The translations under genes and the position numbers were made by a program. From Ruminococcaceae bacterium UBA1734 (GTDB lineage: Bacteria; Bacillota; Clostridia; Oscillospirales; Acutalibacteraceae), in NCBI GenBank assembly GCA_002315765.1, contig DCIE01000021.1, forward strand, positions 1 through 54,301: a DNA stretch of 54,301 nt. Reading direction: 5' to 3'. Under the pieces are notes generated by a model, which saw only the letters and a list, made by a program, of their open reading frames with translations, was not told the DNA's origin and made no database searches. Below, in pieces: positions 1 through 7,099 of the stretch (its first letter is position 1; each line of letters starts with the position of its first letter).

Positions 1-1224
1 ATGGTGTTTGCCGACAGAACACTGAAAGCAGGTTCTCTTGAAGTAAAATCCGCTTATCAACCTATTACAACCGAATATGAAAACGGTATATTAAAAATAA
101 CTAACCGCTTTGATTTTACAAACCTTAATGAGTATATATTAAATATTTCTGTATGCAGTGGCGGAAAAACTTTAAGTGAAAAGGAAATAACGGTAGATTT
201 AGAGCCTCACGAAACAATAGAAATCATACCCGAAACAAATGATGTTGACTGTGAAATTTCAGCTTTGCTTAATATTAAACTGATTAAGAATAAAGAAGTA
301 ATAGCTCAAACACAGCATATTATTATGGAAAAACATAATGCTTTATTTGAAATCTCAAAACCTGCAACACTTACACAGGATAACGAAAACATTTATGCCA
401 ACGGCGAAAGTTTCGAATATATATTTTCAAAGCATTACGGAAGCTTTGAAAGCATTAAAATAAACGGCAAAGAGCAAATTAGTAAAATGCCGATAATTTC
501 CACTCATAGAGCTTCAACCGATAACGAACGAAATGTTGTGGCACTTTGGAATAATATAAACATTTGGCAGGGCGAAAATATTGATGCCCAGTTTTCAAAG
601 ATTTACGACTTAAATGTCCAAGATAACAAAATTGTTGTAAACGGCTCTCTCGCAGGTGTTTCAAGAAAACCGTATTTCCATTATACCGCAATATACGAGA
701 TTTTTGAAAACGGCAGTATAAATGTAAAATTAATTGGCAATGTAAGAGAAGATACAACATGGTTGCCGAGATTGGGTTTTGAATTTACATTGCCTGACAG
801 TTCAAAGGATTTCGCCTATTACGGCAGAGGACCTATTGAAAACTACATTGATTCGTGTCATAGTTCGTTTATCGGTAATTATGAGAGCGATACCGATAAC
901 GAGTATGTAAATTATGTAAGACCGCAAGAGCATGGAAATCATACGAATACACGAATGCTTAAAATAGGCGATATGCTTTTCACAAGCAAAAGTGATTTTG
1001 AGTTTAATGTATCAAATTACAGCATTGAAGCGATAGAGAAAGCCCGTCATACAGACGAGCTGATAAAAGATAACAATATTCATTTAAGAATTGATTACAA
1101 AAATTCCGGACTCGGCTCAAATTCCTGCGGTCCGCAATTACAAAAGCAGTATAGATTAGATGAAAAAGATATTGATTTTGAATTTGCAATATCAATTTAT
1201 GAAAATGAATTATCGGTTTATTAA
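1..1224 (+). CDS. GH2 beta-galactosidase, C-terminal part (5' end outside window)
   Basis: This is the C-terminal part of a LacZ-like glycoside hydrolase family 2 enzyme, which hydrolyses beta-galactosides. The reading frame is open from the first base. The opening residues (MVFADRTLKAGSLEVK) match the linker after the TIM barrel of LacZ (LVFADRTPHPALxEVK), so the first ATG is internal and the real start lies upstream. The 407 residues visible cover the beta-sandwich domain 4 and the C-terminal Bgal small-chain domain, with the family motifs RASTDNE near residue 170, YGRGPIENYID near 275 and the closing PQEHGNHTNTR. The catalytic glutamates are not in this window. No signal peptide can be judged. 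A weak A-rich hairpin follows the stop. Confidence 0.9.
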   Translation: MVFADRTLKAGSLEVKSAYQPITTEYENGILKITNRFDFTNLNEYILNISVCSGGKTLSEKEITVDLEPHETIEIIPETNDVDCEISALLNIKLIKNKEVIAQTQHIIMEKHNALFEISKPATLTQDNENIYANGESFEYIFSKHYGSFESIKINGKEQISKMPIISTHRASTDNERNVVALWNNINIWQGENIDAQFSKIYDLNVQDNKIVVNGSLAGVSRKPYFHYTAIYEIFENGSINVKLIGNVREDTTWLPRLGFEFTLPDSSKDFAYYGRGPIENYIDSCHSSFIGNYESDTDNEYVNYVRPQEHGNHTNTRMLKIGDMLFTSKSDFEFNVSNYSIEAIEKARHTDELIKDNNIHLRIDYKNSGLGSNSCGPQLQKQYRLDEKDIDFEFAISIYENELSVY

Positions 1225-1611
1225 ACCTTTTGTGATAAGAGGTTAATAATATAAGGTTGCCAAAAACCTAAACTGTGGTTTTTACAAACTGAAATTTTGT
1301 TCGGGCAAACAAGATTTTAGTAGTAATTATCACAAAAAAGCCACCAAGAGAACTTGATTTTGTCAACTCTTAGGTGGCTTTTATATAAATAGGGTTATGA
1401 TATGTAAGAAGGTTTCTATACATAGTGCTTTGAAAGGAATGGATTTTACGGAAAATAAAAAGATTGTTTCACAAATAATAGATATTTATTATAGCGATGG
1501 TGTAACAGATTCAAAACTGATAAAATAATTGTAAAAATATGCGATTTAGGTTAACACAATTCACCACTAAACTGAAAAGCGAAGCCGTATTCATGGCTCC
1601 GCTTTACAGCA
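1225..1611. other. Gene-poor gap between beta-galactosidase and HipA-like genes
   Basis: The gap of 387 bases holds two terminator-like hairpins (1262-1283 and 1335-1384) and an 11-base inverted repeat, TTTTGTGATAA at 1228-1238 with its complement at 1327-1337. It also has a 43-codon open frame at 1397-1528 beginning MICKKVSIHSALKG, with no good ribosome site. That frame may be a gene remnant but I do not recognise it. Confidence 0.5.
1335..1384 (+). terminator. Rho-independent terminator
   Basis: AAAGCCACCAAGAG pairs with CTCTTAGGTGGCTTT around a 16-base loop, with A-tracts before and T-residues after. It should stop transcripts from the beta-galactosidase side, and the A-tract on the other flank would let it work in both directions. 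Confidence 0.8.
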
Positions 1612-3108
1612 TCATTGCTTATAATCTTCGGCAATGTTTTCTTTAACATCGTCTTCGAGCGTTATCGTTTGCTTATGGTTTTCGGAAATTTCTTTTAAGT
1701 GTTCGATTCGTTTTTGTGTCAGTTTGGCTATCATTCCGATTCGGTTCTCGTCCATGTAATCTTTTGCCGATTCATCGGATAAAATCTCTGTTATCATTTC
1801 GGGAACATCTTGCAGTTTTGAAAAATCAACCCAACCAAAATCAGAAACAAGCTTCAGTTGTTCCTCATGATGCTTCTTGAACGGTTTGCAAACAACCTCG
1901 TTTTCGTCACGCATTAGTGCCGGAATTTTATCATATCCAAGGGAAGAGCCGCTGTCATATATCGGTGCCATACCGAGCCACTCTAAGGTTTCGGCATTGC
2001 GGACTGCACCAAAGTTATTAAGATGTCTGTCTTCATTTGCTATGATATAGTCCGCCGTAATCATTCGGTCAATAAAGCTTTTTACATCGGGTATTCCAAG
2101 CCTATCGGCACAGTTAATAAAGTGCTGATACATCGAAGTGCGGTTGTCTTTTTTCTCGGTTTGAATGATGCGCCACGCCGGGACAAGCTCGGTGTTTTCA
2201 TCAATAAAATCGGCGCAAATGCTATACGGCACACCTTTGTTCCAAGTAACGGAATACGGCACGCAAGGAACGGAAAGCCGCTTCATCACCTCGGTTGCAA
2301 TCATCTCATTGAGGGGCTGCTGACGGTACGGGTTTGACCCACCTTTTACAAGGCACCGCTTTCCGTTAATGATTTTCCAGCGTTTTTTTAAGTTGCCGTC
2401 GGATGTGTTATCGGGTGATGAAAAATCAAGCGGATCTCTTTTCTTATTCGTACCGAAAAGCACATCGCCTATATCCTCGGAAAAATCATTCTGAAAGAAA
2501 TTGATTTTTTTCCAAGTCAAATCACTGTTCTCAGGCCGTATCCAGTATTGGTCAGAAAGACTGAGGCCGTAGCATCTGACAAGCAGAGCTTTGGTATTGG
2601 TGATTTTTAAGTTTTCAAGTGCCTCACGAACTCCCGAACGGCTTGCCGGAATAGAACGGTCAGTCCACCAATCGTTCAAAGCACTTCTATCCACTACACC
2701 TTTTTTAACCGATATACCGATAGGGAGATGCTCCGGTGAATAGAGCTTATCAATGTGAAGAATAAAACCGGTTTCGTTGTCCAATTCGATATCCGCAACG
2801 GGAACGGTTTTGTGCATCAGCGTGCATATCATTTTGTCTGTGTTGGTTTTTGTAGTACCTAACTTGATTTCTCTGAGCTGCTGTTGCAGTTCTTTCCTTT
2901 TCTCTATTAGTTCCGAAATGGGTTGTATTTCATCGTCTTTCAAGTATCGGCTTTGTTTTATGCCGGATTGCGACCACTGATGATAAAAGTAAACCTGACC
3001 GCCAACCTGCTTTTTGGAAATATAACCTTTGGGCAGTTCTGCGATTTGCTTTGTCAGTTCTGTGATTTTATCTATTGTTTCTTTGCCTTTCAAAAACGAC
3101 ACCTCCAC
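1612..3108 (-). CDS. HipA-like Ser/Thr kinase with N-terminal DUF6788-like region
   Basis: A 498-residue member of the HipA kinase superfamily (toxin-type protein kinases with a PI3K-like fold). The first 80 residues (LPKGYISKKQVGGQVYFYHQ, then a charged coil) resemble the short DUF6788-type module. The kinase part follows from about residue 160. CLVKGG supplies the ATP-binding lysine, ITADYIIANEDRHLNNFG is the catalytic loop with the D-x-H-x-x-N pattern, and IYDSGSSLG is the metal-binding DxG loop, so it looks active. No HipB-like HTH antitoxin gene is adjacent, unlike classic hipBA. It is transcribed alone from a strong promoter at 3127-3155. The substrate is unknown. I am sure of the fold but not of a toxin role. 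Confidence 0.85.
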   Translation of the reverse strand: MEVSFLKGKETIDKITELTKQIAELPKGYISKKQVGGQVYFYHQWSQSGIKQSRYLKDDEIQPISELIEKRKELQQQLREIKLGTTKTNTDKMICTLMHKTVPVADIELDNETGFILHIDKLYSPEHLPIGISVKKGVVDRSALNDWWTDRSIPASRSGVREALENLKITNTKALLVRCYGLSLSDQYWIRPENSDLTWKKINFFQNDFSEDIGDVLFGTNKKRDPLDFSSPDNTSDGNLKKRWKIINGKRCLVKGGSNPYRQQPLNEMIATEVMKRLSVPCVPYSVTWNKGVPYSICADFIDENTELVPAWRIIQTEKKDNRTSMYQHFINCADRLGIPDVKSFIDRMITADYIIANEDRHLNNFGAVRNAETLEWLGMAPIYDSGSSLGYDKIPALMRDENEVVCKPFKKHHEEQLKLVSDFGWVDFSKLQDVPEMITEILSDESAKDYMDENRIGMIAKLTQKRIEHLKEISENHKQTITLEDDVKENIAEDYKQ

Positions 3109-3488
3109 ACCTTGTTTATCCCCTATATTATACCCTGTATTATACCCTTTGTCAATGATTCTATTCTATCTTTTTTTAATAAAATTTTTCATTTGATTGA
3201 TACCTCCGAAGGGACAATTTGTACTTTTTGTGGGGTCAAAATGTCCCACAATAATAAAAAGAATAGGCAAGAGAGGATGTGCTTAACAGCATCCTCTCTG
3301 CCAAATAGTAAGGATGCTACTCACTTGCGTTCGTAACATCCTAAGGTAGAGCTTCTTGCGAAGCTCCACGGAAAGCTAAAATAAGCTTTATTATAAGAAA
3401 AAAGAAGATAATACCGCGGGATAGAGAGACTATGGATAGAAAGTGGTTGTTACTTTTGCGTTTCCCCGTCTTTAATGGCTTGGATACA
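3109..3488. repeat. Hairpin-rich intergenic region
   Basis: The 380 bases hold the HipA-gene promoter and then four consecutive inverted repeats in 140 bases: TTGTGGG/CCCACAA at 3228-3251, AGAGAGGATG/CATCCTCTCT at 3270-3299, AGGATGCTAC/GTAACATCCT at 3311-3342 and GAGCTTC/GAAGCTC at 3349-3366. The GGATG/CATCC core recurs in the second and third. None has a proper T-tract. It may be a small RNA, a recombination site left by the neighbouring integrase fragment, or nested regulators. From 3370 to 3488 I see nothing coding. Confidence 0.6.
3127..3155 (-). promoter_or_regulatory. SigA promoter of the HipA-like gene with duplicated -10 element
   Basis: On the minus strand TTGACA (3150-3155) is followed after exactly 17 bases by TATAAT (3127-3132). 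A second TATAAT (3139-3144) lies inside the spacer because a 12-base unit is repeated in tandem (3124-3135 and 3136-3147, one difference). The repeat could be an operator or a competing -10. Confidence 0.8.
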
Positions 3489-3893
3489 TTAGATACTTGA
3501 TATAATAAACGCTTTCGTTATAGCTGAGATATATTCAGAGTCTATTATCTTCAAGCGAAGTGCATTGCCGTAGATATTGTAGGTGGTTGTAATATCCTTA
3601 TGCCCTAAAATGTGCTGTAAAACTTTTGCTTGCATGCCGGATTCAATACATCTTGTCGCAAAGGTATGGCGAAGGGAATGAAGATTTACCTTCATATTTA
3701 TCTGCGGTTTGATAAACTTGTATTTATCAATCATTCGATAAATACTGCTATATACCATTTGCCTTGAAACAAATCCACCATCTTCACGAGTGAAGATATC
3801 CTTTTGAGAAAGCCGATGGTCCTCATCGGAATACTTTTTTAGAATATCAAGAATATTCATTATAAGCATTTTTTTAGGTTGAGGCGTGTACAT
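3489..3893 (-). pseudogene. Chimeric ORF: WYL-regulator N-terminus joined to tyrosine-integrase C-terminus
   Basis: The 134-residue frame looks like a recombination product. Residues 1-33 (PKKMLIMNILDILKKYSDED, then HRLSQKDI) match the N-terminal helix-turn-helix of WYL-domain transcription regulators common in Clostridia. From residue 34 (FTREDGGFVSRQMVYSSIYR) to the end it is the catalytic C-terminus of a phage-type tyrosine recombinase: LHSLRHTFATR with Arg75, LGHKD with His98 and a likely nucleophile Tyr108. The N-terminal integrase arm and core-binding domains, and the first catalytic arginine, are absent. The frame remains open across the joint near base 3795. Its ATG abuts the stop of the upstream UDG-like gene. 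It is unlikely to recombine DNA alone; I read it as the scar of a mobile element. Confidence 0.75.
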
Positions 3894-4574
3894 TTATTTT
3901 TCTCCGTTCCTTAAAGACTTTTGATAAATTGTCAAAAGTCCGTAATAATTCATTATTTCGGGGTAATGATTTGCGGGATGCCAATAATCAATTACAGTAA
4001 CGGGGTGGTCGTTAATTTTTGTTAAATAGAATAAATCGTTATTTTTTTCTTTCCTAAATTCTTCACCCAAAATAATTTCAAGTGCTTTTGCCGTATATCC
4101 GCAAATAATAACCGTTGGGTCGCAAAACTCGATTTGTTTTTTCAAAAATTCTTTATCTTTTTCGGCATATTTGCAAATTTCGTTATAGTTCGATTGATTT
4201 TTTCCGTTATACTTTTTGATATTTATTGCGGCAATTTGCTTTAGATAAGGATTATTAAAATTTATTATATCTTCCGAATCGGGTTCAAATGGTTCCATAA
4301 AAACACTGCCGGGATTCATAATACCTTTTGCCCATAAGGAAATCCTTTTCCAAATCGGTCTTGCTTTTTCGTCAGTAAGAACATGGTCTTTTGCTAAATC
4401 CCAATCGCAGTCGCCACCGTATGCCTCTTTAAGTAAAAATAACGGCCTAACATCTTGTGTAAACCACTGTTTCGGTCGCATTACTCCGTCGGTTACAAAG
4501 GGTGATGAATTGGCTTTCTTTTTCCATTCATTAAACAATTCTTCCGATTTTGTTTTATAAATTTTTTCGTTCAT
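3894..4574 (-). CDS. Hypothetical protein, possible uracil-DNA-glycosylase fold
   Basis: This 226-residue protein has no name I can give with certainty. Its layout resembles the uracil-DNA glycosylase superfamily: an N-terminal segment RPLFLLKEAYGG, a central block IAAINIKKYNG, a hydrophobic strand PTVIICGYTAKALE, and the C-terminal motif DYWHPANHYP, which recalls the His-Pro loop of UDG families. No signal peptide or membrane helix is present. Translation starts at 4574 behind AACTCGGAGGAATTGTC. Its promoter overlaps, face to face, the promoter of the divergent gene at 4691. A base-excision or nucleobase-related role is an inference from motif order only. Confidence 0.6.
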   Translation of the reverse strand: MNEKIYKTKSEELFNEWKKKANSSPFVTDGVMRPKQWFTQDVRPLFLLKEAYGGDCDWDLAKDHVLTDEKARPIWKRISLWAKGIMNPGSVFMEPFEPDSEDIINFNNPYLKQIAAINIKKYNGKNQSNYNEICKYAEKDKEFLKKQIEFCDPTVIICGYTAKALEIILGEEFRKEKNNDLFYLTKINDHPVTVIDYWHPANHYPEIMNYYGLLTIYQKSLRNGEK

Positions 4575-4589
4575 GACAATTCCTCCGAG

Positions 4590-4621
4590 TTGATTATATC
4601 ATTTTCAAGCATATAATACAA
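4590..4621. promoter_or_regulatory. Symmetrical overlapping divergent promoters
   Basis: On the plus strand TTGATT (4590-4595) and TATAAT (4612-4617) are 16 bases apart and drive the gene at 4691. On the minus strand TTGTAT (4616-4621) and TATAAT (4593-4598) are 17 bases apart and drive the gene ending at 3894. Each -10 overlaps the opposite -35, so only one polymerase can bind at a time. Confidence 0.7.
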
Positions 4622-4690
4622 TATGATATGCGACAAATTTATCCCATCGAATTCGGTATTATATATTCACACAAAGCGGAGGAAATCATT

Positions 4691-5110
4691 ATGAAATTTA
4701 CAAAACTAAAACAAATGATTTTTGAAATGAAAATTTGGCTTAAATATAATATGAGTAAATCGATAAAATGCAAAAGAACGCTTAACGCCTTGGAACTTTG
4801 GACGGCATTAAACGGCGAAAAAGACCATGGCTGTGACGATGTAAGAGATTTAATAACATATAAAGACAATACCCACACCGGTTATTTCGTTATGGTTGAT
4901 AAATCCGAAAAGGTGTTGAAAGAATTTATCGAGGATTCTTTTAAGGATTTTAACAAAGAATATGTTGTTTTAGGCAGAGAAAAAGACTATATTAAATATA
5001 GAGATAAAATTCCAAACAAAATAGGACTTATCTGCTTTGATAATCTGTACGGCCTTGGCGGGATAGGGAAAACAATGAGAAAATCAAAACTGAAAGAGGA
5101 AAGACAATGA
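4691..5110 (+). CDS. Hypothetical protein, 139 residues
   Basis: Soluble, basic protein of unknown family. The chosen ATG at 4691 follows GGAGG at 4678-4682; an open frame reaches upstream to 4628 but the extra residues look untranslated. It begins MKFTKLKQMIFEMKIW and has a conserved-looking middle (LELWTALNGEKDH, then DVRDLI) followed by a beta-strand-rich stretch (GYFVMVDKSE, YVVLGREKDY, IGLICFD). This could be a small alpha/beta nuclease-like or substrate-binding fold, but no catalytic motif is clear. Its stop overlaps the start of the phosphatase gene by four bases (ATGA), so the two are translationally coupled and probably act together. Confidence 0.6.
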   Translation: MKFTKLKQMIFEMKIWLKYNMSKSIKCKRTLNALELWTALNGEKDHGCDDVRDLITYKDNTHTGYFVMVDKSEKVLKEFIEDSFKDFNKEYVVLGREKDYIKYRDKIPNKIGLICFDNLYGLGGIGKTMRKSKLKEERQ

Positions 5111-5814
5111 TATATGTAACCTCCGATTTGCACGGACTAAAACTTTCAAAACTAAAAGAGCTTCTTAAAAAAGTTGATTTTTCCGAAAACGATCTACTAT
5201 ACATTTTGGGAGATGTTGTTGACCGACAAAACGATGGTGGAGTAGAAATACTAAAATGGCTACTCGAACAACCGAATGCACAGCTTATATTGGGTAATCA
5301 CGAGGCTATGCTTTTATCCTGCGATTTTGTTTTTGAGGAAATAACTGAAGATACAGTAAAAAAATTATCAAACGGCAAAATGGAGCTTCTTAAAAACTAT
5401 GTGTTAAACGGCGGAAATGTTACACTTAACGCTTTGCAAAACTTAAAAAAAGAATCCCCCGAAACAGTTTTTGATATACTTGATTATCTTCGGGAAGCGC
5501 CTCTTTACGAAATGGTTTCGGTAAACAACCGTGATTTTATTTTGTGCCATTCGGGACTCGACGAATTTTCAAAAGAAAAGAGTATTGAAGACTATTCCGC
5601 CGACCAGCTACTGTGGGCTTGGCCATATATTACCGATAAATATTATGACGATATAATCACCGTTTTCGGTCATACCCCGACAATGCATTACGGAGATAAA
5701 TATAAAGGAAAAATCCTAAAAACAGATACTTGGATTGATATTGATGTCGGCGTGCCTTTCGGTAATTTACCCGCCCTGCTTCGACTTGACGATTTGGAAG
5801 AATTTTATTTATAA
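5107..5814 (+). CDS. Calcineurin-like (PPP-family) metallophosphatase
   Basis: A 235-residue serine/threonine phosphatase of the PrpA/ApaH-like PPP family. All metal-binding signatures are present: SDLHG (Asp7, His9), GDVVDR at residues 35-40, GNHE at 63-66, a histidine in ILCHSGLDEF, and the late VFGHTP. These bind two metal ions and cut phosphoester bonds; substrates could be phosphoproteins or dinucleoside polyphosphates. It is coupled by an ATGA overlap to the 139-residue unknown protein. Phosphatases of this family occur both in housekeeping signalling and beside defence genes, and the HipA-like kinase 2 kb away makes a kinase/phosphatase relation conceivable but unproven. Confidence 0.85.
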   Translation: MIYVTSDLHGLKLSKLKELLKKVDFSENDLLYILGDVVDRQNDGGVEILKWLLEQPNAQLILGNHEAMLLSCDFVFEEITEDTVKKLSNGKMELLKNYVLNGGNVTLNALQNLKKESPETVFDILDYLREAPLYEMVSVNNRDFILCHSGLDEFSKEKSIEDYSADQLLWAWPYITDKYYDDIITVFGHTPTMHYGDKYKGKILKTDTWIDIDVGVPFGNLPALLRLDDLEEFYL

Positions 5815-5825
5815 AGTGGCAGGAC

Positions 5826-5854
5826 TTGAACCTATTCATCAAATTTGATATACT
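5826..5854 (+). promoter_or_regulatory. SigA promoter of the dGTPase-DUF2779 unit
   Basis: TTGAAC (5826-5831) and TATACT (5849-5854) are separated by 17 bases, about 35 bases before the GGGGAGA ribosome site of the dgt-like gene. The three genes up to 9414 probably depend on it. Confidence 0.7.
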
Positions 5855-5893
5855 GTAATTATAAAAAATTTTGTTTGTTAATGGGGAGAGATA

Positions 5894-7078
5894 ATGTCAA
5901 ATTACGAGAGTTTAAGTAATGAAATATCAAAAGAAATACTTGAAAACAGCATTTGCGAGTATAAGTTTTTTGACGAATATGTTATTCGCAGAGATAATTC
6001 TCACGATAGACCGAATGCTATCCGTTCGCCGTTTATTAGAGATTGCGACAAAATACTAAACTGCCCTTATTATAATCGTTATGCGGATAAAACCCAGGTG
6101 TTTTCCTTTTATAAAAATGATGATATTTCACGGCGTGGACTTCATGTTCAGCTTGTTTCCCGAATTGCAAGGACAATAGGCAAGGCGTTAGGACTTAATC
6201 TTGAACTGATTGAGGCTATTGCATTAGGCCACGATATAGGACATACCCCTTTCGGCCATGCAGGCGAAAACTTTCTTGACGAAATATATTTTGAAAAAAC
6301 AGGCAGACATTTCTCTCATAATATCCATTCCGTTCGAGTACTTGATAAAATCTTTCCTTATAATATAAGTCTTCAAACACTAAACGGAATCGCTTCCCAC
6401 GATGGTGAGTTTGAACTGTCGGAATATAGACCGAAACCACTTGACAATTTTATAGAATTTGATAAACAAATAGAAAACTGTTATATAGATAAAGCAAACA
6501 TAAAGCAATTAACCCCTTGCACTTTGGAGGGTTGCGTTGTCAGAATTTCCGATATTATCGCTTATTTGGGTAAGGATAGACAAGACGCCCAAAGAGCCGA
6601 ACTCCTAAACGATGACGAATATTCAGGTGGTGCTATCGGTGTTCTGAATGCCGAGATTATAAATAACCTTATGGTAAATATTATTGAAAACAGCTACGGC
6701 AAACCTTATATAAAAATGGACGAAGAGCATTTTGAAGCCCTTAAAAAAGCGAAAGCGGATAATTATGCTCTGATTTACAACGATAAATCGGTAAGCGAAA
6801 GATTAAAATCAGTTGTAAAACCGATGATGAGGGAAATGTATGAAAAACTGCTTTCCGATTTGCAAAAATGCGACACAAATTCAATAATTTATAAGCATCA
6901 TATTTCCTATGTGAATATGTCGCATTATAAAAGAGAAAAACCTTATGATGCGGAAGAGCCGAATCAAATAGTAGTTGACTACATAGCAAGTATGACGGAC
7001 GATTATTTTATAGAACTTTACGCACACCTGTTCCCAAACAGCGATAAAAAAATAGAGTATAAAGGTTATTTTGACTGA
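5894..7078 (+). CDS. dgt: dGTPase-like HD-domain triphosphohydrolase
   Basis: A 394-residue dNTP triphosphohydrolase of the Dgt/SAMHD1 HD superfamily, which splits dGTP or other dNTPs into nucleoside and triphosphate. The HD metal site is complete: His84 in RRGLHVQLV, His113-Asp114 in the signature LGHDIGHTPFGHAGE, and the later ASHDGE. The leading block RSPFIRDCDKI and KTQVF also fits the family. The start at 5894 follows GGGGAGAGATA. It heads a three-gene unit with the DUF2779 nuclease 21 bases downstream. Dgt-type enzymes are known in some bacteria to starve phage of dNTPs, and the position in an accessory island fits that, but a housekeeping dNTP role is possible. Confidence 0.88.
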   Translation: MSNYESLSNEISKEILENSICEYKFFDEYVIRRDNSHDRPNAIRSPFIRDCDKILNCPYYNRYADKTQVFSFYKNDDISRRGLHVQLVSRIARTIGKALGLNLELIEAIALGHDIGHTPFGHAGENFLDEIYFEKTGRHFSHNIHSVRVLDKIFPYNISLQTLNGIASHDGEFELSEYRPKPLDNFIEFDKQIENCYIDKANIKQLTPCTLEGCVVRISDIIAYLGKDRQDAQRAELLNDDEYSGGAIGVLNAEIINNLMVNIIENSYGKPYIKMDEEHFEALKKAKADNYALIYNDKSVSERLKSVVKPMMREMYEKLLSDLQKCDTNSIIYKHHISYVNMSHYKREKPYDAEEPNQIVVDYIASMTDDYFIELYAHLFPNSDKKIEYKGYFD

Positions 7079-7099
7079 TTTTTAGAGGGGGGATATACT

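Noticed and set aside
1397..1528. A 43-codon open frame
   Set aside because: No convincing ribosome site or family; described only as part of the gap.
4628..4690. Upstream extension of the 139-residue gene
   Set aside because: The GGAGG at 4678-4682 points to the ATG at 4691, and the extension starts only 11 bases after the -10 element.
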